Of a stretch of DNA of 64,000 bases, positions 22,666 to 34,840 are shown in pieces (within the stretch, counting starts at the first letter, position 1; every line of letters starts with the position of its first letter). The translations under genes were made by a program, and so were the position numbers. The DNA comes from Panagrolaimus kolymaensis (Eukaryota > Nematoda > Chromadorea > Rhabditida > Panagrolaimidae): NCBI GenBank assembly GCA_028622995.1, contig JAJQJQ010000004.1, forward strand, positions 744,001 to 808,000, written 5' to 3'. Below the pieces are notes generated by a model. That model worked only from the letters and a program-made list of their open reading frames with translations. It was not told the DNA's origin and made no database searches.

Positions 22666-24779
22666 TCGTTCAAATGAAGAAGCTAAAGGGACCTAAAAAA
22701 TGAACAAAATCATAAAATAAAACATCTTTTAAAAAAAGAACTTTCTTTTTTGGCCGAAAATATAACAGACACCGACGACGGCGTTCACGCCTTCAAAAAA
22801 AAGAGAGCACAAAAATCAAATCGAGTTTTAAAAAAGGTTATTTCTAGGGAAAGGTTATTTTGTGAATCAGCGTTGGAAAAAAAATTAAAATTTGAGATAC
22901 AAATTAGACTGACATTTATTTTAAAAGCTTAAGATAAAATTTGCGAATCACAAAGAATCGAAGAAGGAAAAAAGTTTTTGAGATTAAAAAGTGAAAAAAT
23001 AAAATGTTAAAGATAGCATTCTATGCACATAGCTTATGAAAAAGACATACGAAAGAAAAGAATCACAAATAAAGCAATGAAATGAATTTGAGGAACGATA
23101 CCATTTGACACGCATTTGAAGGTATCCATCATGGCTACCGTATCTCACAAAAATGAAAGGAAATTTTTATCTCTTATTTCGCAGAAATAACAAATCAAGC
23201 TTACCATAACTTTAAATAACAAAAGACTTTTCCTTGGCGGATATCCAATTTTGTTATTAAAAGATTGAGAGACAAAATTATCCAAAGTTTTGAAGAGTTA
23301 GTCAAAATTGTTACTTCCGCGGCTGCTGCCTGTTTCACCCAAGTGCCTGAAAGTATTTGAGTTTTAGTCATAAAAAGTAGCAGGTTTTTATGTTCGTTTT
23401 TTATTATTATCGAAAAGTCAAATTCCTTCTCCGCGTGTGGCTTTCTGACGTAAATTAATAACCTCAAGTTTCATTCAAGTTGAAAAAAGATCAACAAGAA
23501 AAAAAACAGCAAGGATGAAAAAAATATGCAGCAGCAAAAAAAATTGTTATGATGGGTATATTTTTTGCTTAATAAATAATAACCACTTTGAAATACTCCC
23601 TTTTGCCGTCTTTTTTTTTTAAGTAGCACGCGGCAGACGACGACCCACGTCAAAGGTGATGGAAAATAATATGAAATGATGGTCTAAAAACACATCCGGA
23701 AAAATCAGCAGCAGCAAAATAAAAAAGAGCTTGGATGTTATTGTTTTGGTTTCATATTTTCCGTTAAAAAAAATAAAAAACGTTTGTTGTTATTACGATA
23801 GAAAGATTGGGGAAAAAATAAAAGATCGAAAGATATGAGATTTTTTAAATTTTCAACAAAAAAAAGAAAGGGGTAAAGCATGATGAATATTAAAAAATGA
23901 ACGTTTCTAGAAATTTCTGAAATTGTTTAGAAGCAAATAATTGTTACAGTAGTTATAAACATTTACTCCATTGAATTATGGCATGACAAATTTTCTGCCA
24001 TTGAATCCTCATTTAGCTTGTGAAGGAGCCTAGTTCCTTTGCTATCATCAAAATAAGTACAGACATCAGCCGCGAAAATATTTCAGCAAAAAAACCATTT
24101 TCAAAAACATCGTTTTGAAAAAATAATTCAGACAACAATAACAAGGTTATGATACAACCTCCACCTATCTACCTTTCTTACATTTACAGATTTCAAGAAT
24201 GCAAACAATCAAAAACATGAGGCCAAAAATTTTTTGTGTTGCATTTTTCCTTCTTTTTTAAAATTTGATTATTGGTGAAGATCAAGAAAAAATTCGAGAC
24301 AGACTAGACTCATTGTGACTTTTCTTGGCCCGACCTTTCTTTATTAAACTTTTTTTTATATGCTGACACTCATTTTTTTTTTTGCAATTGAGAGTTTTTT
24401 ATGAGTTCTCAAAGTCTAAGGTGGTTGAAAAAAAACTTGTCAAGCTTGTCATATTTTCCAGCGGTGGCGCCACCATTTTTTTTCTTCATCATTCGATCAT
24501 ACACGCATCAAACTTGTGGCGATCGCCTACAAATAAATCCCCATTGTTTTCATTTTGCTTTTATCAACATCAAATCCGGTTGACATTTATTTCCGTTGAA
24601 AAAAAAATCAATTCCACTAGAAAAAAACAGAAAGTTTTCATTTCAAAATTTTTATTATACAAAAATATTATCAAAATGCATAATAAATTCTATGCCAAAA
24701 GGATCAATAAGTTGACAAAACAAAAATAAGAAGAAAAGAAAAATGAAACAAAAAATATTTGAGATATAAAATTTTCAAA
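22666..24779. other. Long intergenic stretch, no gene seen
   Basis: About 2.1 kb, AT-rich with homopolymer runs. Short open frames on both strands (60-115 codons, for example 24382-24729 plus) are low-complexity and unsupported. No RNA gene recognised. Confidence 0.4.
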
Positions 24780-25150
24780 AATACCAGTTGAATCAGCAAC
24801 ACTATCTCCAAAAAGAAATTTATGGCTTCAAGGTTGTGTTGAAACTGAATCGGATAAAGAATTTACTAAAGCTTAAAGGTAACGGGTCAACCGAATATCA
24901 ATTCCAGACGATATGATACGTGGATGGAAGTTCTCAAAATTATGGCTATCTCGGCAACATCTTCTACCTTCAAAGCCTACTGGATTTTATGATTTTTCGT
25001 ATGAAAAAATTTGATTTGTTTTTTGTACACTTATGGCTTTACAAATTTTTTTATTTATTATTTTAAACTATAAATAACGAAAAATAGAATTCGCTCTGTT
25101 TTACATAATATAAATCAACAAAAATAAATGAAATAAAAAAACACCTCAAA
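24780..25150 (+). pseudogene. Truncated copy of the VPS72-like gene end and its 3' flank
   Basis: From about 24880 the plus strand matches the end of the minus-strand gene at 5705-5860: it reads IPDDMIRGWKFSKLWLSRQH and LLPSKPTGF, then SYEKI and the stop at 25012-25014. Homology continues another ~120 bases past the stop into what is the VPS72/Sec61 3' flank in the parent (GTACAC...TTTATTTATTA...AAACTATAAATAACG...AAATCAACAAAAATAAATGA). Upstream of 24880 similarity decays and an in-frame TAA interrupts the copy. It has no promoter and lacks the first two exons, so it is a processed-away or segmental fragment. The retained 3' UTR and non-spliced context favour a DNA-level duplication. Confidence 0.8.
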
Positions 25151-25480
25151 TAGAATATTTTAAAATAACGCAGTGGAAGTAATCAGCATTAAATAGCGAA
25201 CAATTTGGTCAAGGTTTTGTAAGGCGATTCTTTTTTTCAACAATGATTTGTAAAATTAGTCCAACGATACTTTTGTTAATTTCACATTGGTAAAAAAATT
25301 TTACACCCAAAATTAATTCATCAATATCGAAATTTACATTGTTTTGATTGATATATAAAGTAAAACTGAAACAGTTAAATCTTAGTATAAAATGGTTAAA
25401 AAATTACAAAAAATAGTGGTGAAGACGGGCCAACTTTTTTCCAGGGTCGTTTCAAACCTTTATAAGGCAAAATGTAAACC
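25151..25480. other. Intergenic, no gene seen
   Basis: AT-rich 330 bases between the VPS72 fragment and the F-box-like gene, on whose 3' side it lies. Nothing recognised. Confidence 0.4.
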
Positions 25481-26047
25481 TCACCTAAATTCATCAAGTT
25501 TCAATAAACTTAATTCAATAAATTCCATTAAATCCGTTAAAGTATAATCCATTCGAATTTTACCAACGAAATTAAAACTTTTTACATTTGGTGTAAGTAA
25601 TTTTTTCAAAAGTGGAAGCTCAATATTTAACATTAAAGTAAGCGTTTTGTTTGAATAAAGATTAACAGGTAATTTCTGGAAATATTCAGCAGTAAGCTTT
25701 TTTTCTAATGTGAAAACATAAACTTCATCTGCAACATCAATTTTTTCTTTAACCAATTGTAAATAAGCTCCTTTGCAATGTTCGTCTTCGTTACAGTAAC
25801 ACGATATCCAATAATATGTCGGATTGCCTTGACGAATTTGACAACCTTCTATTGTATGGCATCGTTTTGAAAGACGTCGAGTAAACGAATTAATGAAAGC
25901 AAAAGTTTTTAAAGTTTTTCCATCACAAATTTCAGCGAATCGTCGTTGACAAACCCATGGAAGTGATGGAAAATCGAAGGCTTCTTCTTCACGAGGTGGA
26001 TTTGGTTCCAAATTTTTGGAAGGATGTTTTGAAATACTGAATTCCAT
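25481..26047 (-). CDS. F-box-like protein (nematode type)
   Basis: A single open exon, 188 codons. The N-terminal part FPSLPWVCQRRFAEICDGKT followed by FAFINSFTRRLSKRC has the spacing of an F-box (LP..l...If..l...L..l..vs+rw). The rest has paired cysteines (EGCQIRQGNPTYYWISCYCN) and a C-terminal region with VYVFTLEKKLTAEYFQKLP and SFNFVGKIRMDYTLTDLMEF, like the F-box-associated regions of expanded nematode families. F-box proteins recruit substrates to SCF ubiquitin ligases. The final codons sit at TTTAG|GTGAGG, a good donor, so further 3' exons may exist; none was found. The assignment rests on pattern only. Confidence 0.5.
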   Translation of the reverse strand: MEFSISKHPSKNLEPNPPREEEAFDFPSLPWVCQRRFAEICDGKTLKTFAFINSFTRRLSKRCHTIEGCQIRQGNPTYYWISCYCNEDEHCKGAYLQLVKEKIDVADEVYVFTLEKKLTAEYFQKLPVNLYSNKTLTLMLNIELPLLKKLLTPNVKSFNFVGKIRMDYTLTDLMEFIELSLLKLDEFR

Positions 26048-26486
26048 AAAAAATATTTTGTTCCGCCTGTTACAAGATAAGAATATTAGACCTTTTTCAC
26101 TAGCAAAAAAGCGATTTATAATTCTAATTTAATTTTAGTTAGTTAAGCCGCCGTTCATAAAACAATCAAAGAAGTTATTAATATCGATTTTTCTTCTTCT
26201 TATGCCTGCACAAATTAATAATTGTGAGAATTTATACAACAAGGATACTAATTTTGACTAAATTATTTTCTCGAATATAATATGAGATGAGAGACAAAAT
26301 GCAAAAAAAATGTCAATGAATAGTGGTAGCGATAAAAAAAATAAAAAAAGGAAGGAAAAAGTTGTCCTTAAAGCGACACTCTCATTTTCACCTTTTAAAA
26401 ATTTCTAATTATAAAATTCAGTCGTATGGAGTGCGAAAAATGTCGTCTTTGTATATATTCAAATAAAAAAATGAAATGTGCTCCCA
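26048..26486. other. Intergenic, no gene seen
   Basis: AT-rich region upstream of the F-box-like gene. No sustained frame or RNA gene seen. Confidence 0.4.
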
Positions 26487-26657
26487 ATTTTCCTTGATTT
26501 ATTAAACAAGAAAATTCAAGATGTTGTTCTTCCATCATCGTCATTTGCAAAACGACGTCTTTCTGAAGCTGCTGCTGATAAAAATATTATTAAATCATTA
26601 TCCCAGCGACCTGAAGAAGAAGGGGAAGATGAAGAACAAGATGCTGCGATGAAATGA
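26487..26657 (+). other. Coding-like fragment, acidic C-terminus
   Basis: A plus-strand frame open from about 26470 to a TGA at 26655-26657 reads like protein: LLNKKIQDVVLPSSSFAKRR, then SEAAADKNIIKSLSQRPEEE, then an acidic end. There is no ATG in the frame except near its end, and no clear upstream exon. It may be the last exon of a gene whose 5' part is missing, or a remnant. It lies just upstream of the secreted protein starting at 26771. Confidence 0.3.
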
Positions 26658-26770
26658 ATCTGTGAAGTCGGTCTTCCAAACGCTTTTTTGTTCCAAATTT
26701 GCATTTTCTTTGTTATTTATTACCTTTTCTCTGTGTTAGTTAGTTATTGTCAAATTTACTTTTTTCAATT

Positions 26771-27425
26771 ATGCGTTTTTTACTTTTGCTTGTAATTTTT
26801 TTAAACATTGTTAATGGAGAAGATAATAATAAATCATTTGATTGCGATGCACAAACAGTGTGTTCTAAAAATGATCGTGTTCAATGGACAGCTTTGAAAA
26901 AAGAATTTGATATTTTAAGAAATTTGCCCAATTTGTAAGTCGATGCTTGCTTTAGAATTTTTCGTGCTATGTACCGTTATTATTTTCAGACACACTGCAT
27001 ATGCTGAACGACTCCGCCAAAAAAATAAATTTTGTACTGATGATCGTTATGGATATTTACTCAATGAAGAAAGTTTGAAATGGCCTATTGCTTGTGTATG
27101 GACAAATGAATTTAAAGGCGCCTGTCTTCCTGCACCAAAAAATGATTATCCATATGACTATGTTTTTCGTGATGAATGGAAAATTCTTCTTAATGTAAGT
27201 TTATTGCTTTGGCATCCTTTTCTGATATATATGACATGGTTTTTACTTTTATTTTAGAATGTTCGAAAGGCTGCTGGCTGCTCTGAAGTCGCAATAACTG
27301 ATGCTGCAACTGTTCAAGAATTACATGTATGTCGAGAACGATGCGTTGATCTTGGTTTTACTACTCCAAGCTGGATTTTGTTAGATTGTGCTATCTTTTC
27401 TGTGATAATTGTATTAGGCAATTAA
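26771..27425 (+). CDS. Small secreted cysteine-containing protein, possibly GPI-anchored
   Basis: Three exons: 26771-26934, 26990-27194 and 27258-27425, in frame, about 178 residues. Signal peptide MRFLLLLVIFLNIVNG. The mature part has eight cysteines (FDCDAQTVCSKND, KFCTDDRYGYLL, PIACVWTNEFKGACLP, AGCSEVAITD, ELHVCRERCVDLGF). The C-terminus WILLDCAIFSVIIVLGN is hydrophobic and ends without a basic tail, as in GPI-anchor signals. The ATG at 26771 is preferred because it begins the hydrophobic stretch. No family recognised. Confidence 0.7.
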
Positions 27426-27504
27426 TTAATTTACACCAAAAATAAACACTGTATTTATATTTATTTTCTCTGAAACATGATACAAGAATTTCAATAAACA
27501 TTAT

Positions 27505-30187
27505 TCAAACAAAACAAGTTGATCGTATAGAGGTAAAATAATTGTGCCAATATTTCAATATTTCAGGATCATCGGTGCTAGGATAAAAGCAACCACTGAA
27601 GTAGAGACGACATAAAAATCTAAAAATTATTGAATGTAAATATAAAAAAATGAAGAAAGAAAAAGCAAACATTTTCCATGTTTCATCTTGCAAAAGAATA
27701 CCAGGATTTCCGATGACAATAAGCATATGTTTAGCTCGTGTGATAGCAGTGTTAAAGCGCTAAAAAAATAATATAAATTTATGGTTAAGGTTATAAAAGT
27801 AACTTACTCGGTATTCATTCAAAAATCCAAGGCGATTAGTTCGTACGGTAGTCATAATAATAACGCGACGTTCACTTCCTTGAAATCGTTCAACCGTGTC
27901 GATGGTCATTCGAGGATATCGTTTGAAGCGAGCTTGTAAACGACGAACCTAAAAATTGGGTATGTAAATAAGAAAAATGAAAAAAAGAGTTTACATTTTC
28001 TCGATAAGGACAAACAATTCCAATATCGGCTGGATTCAAATTGTACTGAGGCTTTAAACATTCTTTAACATATGATTCAACAGCTTCAATTTCAGCAACA
28101 TTGTAATATGATGGTGTTGCATCAACTTCTTGACCATAAACACAAACAAATCGAACGGGAATCTTCTAAAAAATAAAAAGGTTTAGTAAAGTAAATACAA
28201 AGAAAATGACAACTTACACTTCCGCCTAAAATAGGAGATTCACAAAGAGAATCGTGTCCACTTGGAAAAGTTGGCCGTAAGGTATTGTTGTAAAACAAAA
28301 AAGATGCCATGTCCACAATGAATTCATGACTTCGATGATTATTCTTTAGTTGAACCATTAGACGGCTAAAAAGTGAACCATTAAAAAGAGTTTTATAATG
28401 AAGCAAAAACTTGCTCATCAGTTCTGTATTCTAGTTGTTGTGACAGTCGTACGAGACTACTCGTCATTCCTAAAAAAGTCAAAAGAAGTTAGAAGCTTGA
28501 GAAAAAGGAAAGAAAACAAACCAAATCTTTCATCGTTCAAAAAATTGCTTGTTACAACAGGACCAAGTTGATGAGGATCGCCAGCAAGGATGACATTAGT
28601 ATTTTCATTAGCAAAGTAGGATAATGGAATAAATGTTTCAGGTTCAAGACATTGTCCAGCTTCGTCAATGATGATATGTGAAAAGAAATTTTTTCCAGCT
28701 ACTTTCAAATTAGGACAAAAGCCTATAGTAGAAATGACAACTTGATATCCTTCAAAGCCAATATTGTTTGCAGGAACAGAATAAATACCACGATCATCCT
28801 TCATAGTTATATCATCAATTCGTGGATCACGAGCCTCATCATCATAACGAGATGAAATTGCACGAAAGATAGCATTTTTCGGAAGGAAATTTCGCTTCAT
28901 TAAAGCAAGAGCAAAAGCATCAGCAGCGGAATTTGATGGAGTGCAAACGAGGAACCGATGTTTTCCACAGGCAAGCATACAAGGGTTTTGAATAATCACT
29001 CTAATTGCTTCAACCAAAGTTGTAGTTTTACCTAAAACAAACAAAAATGATAATGCTTGAATAATCATGCAAGCAAACAAACCTGTTCCTGGTGGTCCAA
29101 AAAGCACAAAAGCATATTTATTCTCTTGAAAGAGCATGGAAAAGATAGCATCCTTTTGTTCGTCGTTGAAGAAATTTTCGACCATATCCAAAATTGTGCC
29201 TTTCTTACTTTCGCGCATTTCAAGGAATTGTACAATTGGTGTTGTCTAAAAAATGGCTCATAGATAATTTCATTAAAAAAAGATAAACAGCTTACCAAAT
29301 CAAAGGGACCAAAAGCTTTACGTGATATCATTCTGTCATTTCGAAAAGTTTGAATCATATGATGCCAATTTTCAAAGGTATTTTCAAATGGTTTTTCATA
29401 AAAAGTGTAAGTCTAAAAAGTAAATAAACATAAAGCTTCTAAAAATAATAATCTGTTACCTTGTCAGGATCAATTTTGATGCGATTGCTTCGCATTTTAC
29501 ATCTAAGTTTAAGAGAACTTCCATTAATTTTAAATGCGCCTTCATACGCGTGAAGTTCACCAGAGTACATAGTTTCATCAGCACAAAATATTAGATTATG
29601 GGTCATGACCTCGGGAATTTGACTTGATGATAATTCAAATTCAACAGTGCCATTTGTTTCATTTTCGCCGACGTTGACAGGTTTCAGTTTTTCAAATAGC
29701 GGTTTCGCAACACGAAGCTAAAAAATTAATATTAGATTTAAAAATAAAACATCCAAATACGTACAATTTCTTCGCAGAACATCAAATGAGCAAAAACATC
29801 AAATTTTTGAAGAGCTTTTTCCCAATCATTATTATAAATAATGGTGAGTTTGTCTTTGAGATACAATGGAAGAAAATCCTCTGTGATTACATCCGTGTTT
29901 CCTTCGCTCAAAACTCTTTCAATTATGTCACCATAGATAGAATTGAAATAACGACAAGGAGCAGTTAACATAGAAACGAGAAGATCATAAAATATGTGAG
30001 GTTGGCTTATGCGAAAATCAATATTTTGAATACCAGCGAGTTCATTCATAAAGCTAGCAACATCATCAATGCAACCATCCAAGAGTTCATAACTTTCTTC
30101 TTCTTCAACATAATTTTCTCTGGGAGGATCACTAAAGGATCGAGGCTCTTCGAAGCCATTAGAAGATTCAGAGGTGTTCAAAGACAT
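27505..30187 (-). CDS. SF1 RNA helicase, MOV10/SDE3-like
   Basis: Eleven exons on the minus strand: 30187-29765, 29717-29460, 29412-29296, 29245-29083, 29031-28522, 28469-28415, 28365-28218, 28165-27995, 27948-27808, 27759-27671 and 27619-27505, in frame, about 729 residues. Motifs in order: Walker A GPPGTGKTTTL split by an intron, RFLVCTPSNSAAD (Ia), IIIDEAGQCLEPE (II, DEAG), ILAGDPHQLGPVV (III), NNHRSHEF (IV), GIVCPYREN, DTVERFQGSERRVI (V), RRFNTAITRAKHMLIVIGN (VI). This is the Upf1-like SF1B set, closest to MOV10/SDE3 by DEAGQ and GDPHQLGP; such helicases act in small-RNA silencing and transposon control. The N-terminal ~280 residues are not recognised. Exon 6 only joins in frame through a GC-AG intron (GA|GCAAGT). 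Confidence 0.88.
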
Positions 30188-32977
30188 TTTGCTGAAAAGT
30201 TTTCATTAATGTGGATATTTACAAAATGGAGAAATGTAAACATACAATTATCGGCTTTGTTTTAGTATACACGAAAACGAGAACGTCAAATAAGATAAAC
30301 TTCAAAGAATGATTGTCTGTCAAAAAAATGAATTCAAAAAGAAAAAAAGTAGGAATGATAAAGAAGCGATCAATCAAACTGTATTCCTAAAACAATTTCG
30401 TTGCGGAACAGTATTTAATTTAAACACCTCGAGTCGGGTTTGATTTAAATCATATGTATCGTACTTTACATACCAAATTACAAATAAAAATGTTTTCTTC
30501 ATTATTCCATAACTTTAAATTTTGATACACTATTCATTTTCACATTCTTAATTGCATTGGTGAATCGATAAGGGGTTTTATAATAATTTGGTTTTATTTT
30601 GGGGGTTTTTTTTGTCTCTTTCTAAATCCCTATGTAGGTAATAAAGGCTGAATGAATTTGATCCAAAATTTTTGAATATCATGATTATTTTTACCATTTC
30701 TTTGCTTTTACAGTACTGAAACTTCCATCATCTCTGATCCCGTTTTTTTGTTTGCTGCTGAAATATTTTTTTTTTGTTATTTTTTTTCTTGTTATTTTTC
30801 GTTAATCCATTTTTTGCTTGAACAAATTTGATTATATTATTTTTTATTATTTCTTTACTTTTATTTTTTATTTATTTATATTTTGGTGTTTAGGTATTCA
30901 AACTTTTCCCCATTTTTTTTAAAATGCTTTAGATAGAGAGAGAGAAAAATAAGGGGATAGCTGGTATGCATGAGCAATACGATATAGGCATGTAATAATA
31001 GTAAGTAACTTGAGCTCATTTTTTTCTTGGAGGTAAAAAAGATTATCTTCGTCATATAATTTATTGTTTTTCCGAAAAAAAAATCTGTAATAATAAAAAT
31101 ATGAAGAAAAAAAAAAGAAGTTTGTAGAAAAGCTAAAATGAATAAATAAAAAACATGTTGTTTGAATAAATTATTTTTATCAACGGTGAAATAAGAAATA
31201 AACTAAAAAATTGCTAAATTATATTTATGTTTTAATATGTCAATTCCTATAAACATTACGGAAAGCAAGACTTTGAAGCATACATAAATGTTAAACCTTT
31301 TTTAATCGCTTTAAAATATGAAAGATTTTCTAATTTTGTTAAAGTTTACAACATTTTTTTTGAAGTCAAAAGCTGTTAGTTGAACTTTGTTCCCTTATTT
31401 TTCAAAAAGCTTATTGCTTGCTTTTTGCTTTTTGTAGAAAATACATCATTTTTTTGAAAAGCTTGGTTAGTTGCTTCGTTAATAAAAAAAAGGTGCTCAT
31501 TAGGGATATAGCATCATTTGGCTAATGCTTTTTACACTTTTATAACTAAGTTGAAAAAGGAAGGTGGTGGTGGCGGCGGCGACATGGTTGCATGCTAATG
31601 AGATGCTTGTTATTTATTTCTTTTTCGCTCTAAAATTATCCGTATAGTAAATACATATAAAATTTCCGAATCAAATGGTGCACTTTCATATTCTCTCCAT
31701 AGACAAAAAACAAGGTGTTGCAAATTTAGACGACTTTAATTAATAAAAAAAAGCAATGTGGGTCATCAAATTTATTTAAAGTAGCTCTCCATTGAAAAAA
31801 ATAATGAATGAAATGTTTTTGGAAGAGTAAATAAAATGGATCCTTAATTTTTTTAAACGTTTTTTTGTAAGTTTAAGAGTTGTTGTCTGCGTGAAAGATG
31901 ACGGGTGTAAGCAAAAATGTGACTGTAGCATTTTCTTAGAATTTTGTCTTCGATTATGGCGGTGGAGAGATAAATAAACAAATTTTTAATTTTCATAAAA
32001 AAAAAATTTGAGACTGCAGCTTGGGAACATTTTTAGATCAAGGTATGGAACGGTGGTGAAGCAAAGATATTTGCTTCTTAAAATAATTCAAAACTAGTCA
32101 GTTCTGTGTTGTAAAAGGTTCGTTTTGAAGCTTGAAATGAGTAACTAATATCGTAAATTTCTTACCTAATATTTAATTCTAAAGATAGTCCTGTAGAAAG
32201 TTATATTTAAGTTGCTGCTGTCATCAATTTTTATATTTTCAAGTTCCACAGTCCAAAATCGTGCAAAAATTTAATTTCCACCTTTCAAATTTTCTTTCTC
32301 AATTTTTTACGGTCATTACTTTGCAGTATTTATGTATTTACATTTTACGCTTACAGTGTTTTTTTCCATTCAAGTAAGTGAAAACTAAAACTAAAGAGCC
32401 CCCATAATCAAAAAAAGAGAAATAAATGGATTTGGAACTCTTAGAATTAAGAAAAAGTACTATAATGAGAAGAGGATAAATTTTGATGTTTGAATCTTAA
32501 AATTTAATATTTAAAAAATTTTAAAATTATCCCATCTTCTTTTGATATTTAAAATATGTTAAATTTACACATGATTGTAAATGCGCATTATTCCCATGGG
32601 AGATGAAAGTATCATGTTTGACTTTTATAGATTTAAAGTTCTGACTGATGGGTCACTTTTGGAATATCAAAAATAGGCATGAGAAAAATTGTTTGTTTGA
32701 ATAAAATATGTTTCGTATAGTTTTTTTAAACTAAAATTTATGAAATTTGAACGAACTTTGTTGAAATATGTTAACTTATTTATTTAGCGATTACTTTGAA
32801 GTTCCCATAGTTTTAGGTCAGAATGGCTGAGAATTGTCCATGACCTTTGCTTTCTTACTTTTTATTTTTGCATTTGCAAAATTTCTTCATCTTGTTGCTT
32901 GTTTCTTTTTTCGTGAGGTTCAAGATTGATGTAAGTAACAATTTTTGAATCATTTCGGGCCAAATTAGGTTATAATT
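30188..32977. other. Long intergenic stretch, no gene seen
   Basis: About 2.8 kb, very AT-rich, with poly-A and poly-T runs and no sustained frame. A local GGTGGTGGTGGCGGCGGCGA patch at about 31563-31582 stands out from the background and could be regulatory. Confidence 0.4.
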
Positions 32978-33091
32978 AAGCAAAAAAGAAGCATTTAAAC
33001 CGCGTGTTCCACATGCGCCTGGTTCTTGCGGTGATGACGAAGTAAATGCTTCGAAAAAAAGGAAATTGAATTTTGCATCAAAAAGCAAAAA
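32978..33091 (+). other. Possible isolated coding exon
   Basis: A locally GC-richer segment reads KKEAFKPRVPHAPGSCGDDE followed by VNASKKRKLNFASKSKK and ends precisely at AA|GTAAGTAAAT, a consensus donor. The upstream side is bounded by an in-frame TAA near 32974. No partner exons were found within about 1 kb on either side. It could be a short exon of a gene with long introns running through this AT-rich desert, or a chance open frame. Confidence 0.25.
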
Positions 33092-34276
33092 GTAAGTAAA
33101 TAAATAAATAAAATTTTTTGTTATGCTTGCTTTTTTGCCATTTTTGTTGTTGTTTTTTAATTTTCATTAATTGATAATTCATAAATTTTACTGATGCCTT
33201 ATGAAAATGTGTAGGTGTGAGAGGAAGCGATCTTTAACAACTCACTCAATACAAGCCAATTTCTGGCCTCAAATTACTTTGAATAAAAATTATATGCTTT
33301 CATGAAAAGTTTCTTTCAAAAACATACTCAAGTTTATTACCAAAACAACTTCCGCCTCTTTTTGACAAATATTATTAACCCATACTATTCCAAGAAATTT
33401 AAAATAACACCCATAAAATGAAATGTTGGCTGTTGTCTAAAACATATGTATGATTTTAAAGTACCGGATTAAAAATGTCCTCCTATAAAATTAATAGTCA
33501 TTTGCCAAATTTTTTTTCTTTCTTGATGAGTGAATGATTTGACAACGACATGATGTATCTCTCTCTCTTTCTTCTCTCACATCTCCACCATACTTTCTTT
33601 CAAAAACATTCTCAAAAAACAAGATTATAAAAAAAGATAAAGAAAAAAATGAATCAAACAAAAAAGTTTGTAAATTTCCTTTTTTAATTTTCTTAAAATC
33701 CGAGCCTTTTAGAAAAACTAAAAATATACTACTATTTTTTTGTAGTTTCTACCGTTACATTTGATGCCTACGTTTGTTTTAAAACCTTTTTAGTGGTTTG
33801 AAAAACAAACAAACAAACTTATTAGTTGACTACTATAAAAGTCAGAAATTCTATTTTGAGGTCTTTGAAAGCATCAAAAAATGTTAAAAAGTACAAATTC
33901 CAATATGTCAAACATGTGGTAACTAAATTTATCCACCAGCCAATTTGTTGTAACCATGCTTCTATCTAAATTTTTTTAAACCTCAAATGTATTTCTCGAT
34001 TTAGTGTAGCCGCATCCTAGCCTCCCATGACTTGCTGCTGCTTCGTATATCGCTTTATTTTTTCAAAAAGCTATAATTTATTCGTTTTTAGTTTATGCCT
34101 AACAAAAAAATATCGTAATATTATTATTTTTTGCTTTCGTCAAAAAATAAAGAGCGCTCCGCCTTTTTTAAATTTTATTTTTTCAAAGGCGTGGTCGTCG
34201 AAAATAACACACCCAAAATAATATGAAAATATAAAAGAGTTCCAAAATTTGTTAGTATGGTTTACATTGAAAAATA
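33092..34276. other. Intergenic, no gene seen
   Basis: AT-rich, with pyrimidine tracts (TCTCTCTCTTTCTTCTCTC near 33558). No gene or RNA recognised. Confidence 0.4.
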
Positions 34277-34552
34277 TTAATGCTTTCGTCTTTCCTGAAG
34301 CTTGTAAAATTGATGAGTGGTAATTTTAAAATTGAAGGTTTTTAAATCAATATAAAAATCGGTGGCTAAAGTTATCAGGTATTTTGTTGTTATATTCAGG
34401 GAAAAGATGCCTTCTAAAAAAGGGACAAAAAATTCATCTGACCATAAATTTTGTGGTTCCATTAATATGGTCATACGTCTTTGGTCATCAACAAATAAAA
34501 TAATGTGACTTCCATCTTTCATGCAAAAAAGGTTCTCCCCCAAATTCCTCAT
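34277..34552 (-). CDS. Hypothetical protein or gene fragment
   Basis: An open minus-strand frame of 91 codons with ordinary protein composition (MRNLGENLFCMKDGSHIILF, MTILMEPQNLWSDEFFVPFL, ending YKLQERRKH). A TAA in frame lies five codons upstream of the ATG, while a TTTTATTTTAG acceptor sits just beyond it, so either this ATG is the start or the segment is a 5'-truncated remnant. No signal peptide, no known domain. It lies divergently just upstream of the insulin-like gene. Confidence 0.35.
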   Translation of the reverse strand: MRNLGENLFCMKDGSHIILFVDDQRRMTILMEPQNLWSDEFFVPFLEGIFSLNITTKYLITLATDFYIDLKTFNFKITTHQFYKLQERRKH

Positions 34553-34840
34553 TTGTCTCCAATGTTAGCTAAAATAAAAGACAGCAGTCGTCTTATTTCT
34601 TATCAAATCTTTAGTCTTGAATATTTTTGCAGAAAAATAAATAACGCAATCCCTTTCCATTTTCCTTTTTCTCCTCCACCGCGATTATGATAAAAATCTT
34701 ACATCACTCATTTTCTTGAAATGTTTTTTGTTTACGCGTTTTGCATTTTTCCCCAACCATATTTATACGTTGATCATTTCTTGAGTTTCAGTCACTCACT
34801 CTCTATCTTTGGACATATTTCCTACAAAAAATAAAAAATC

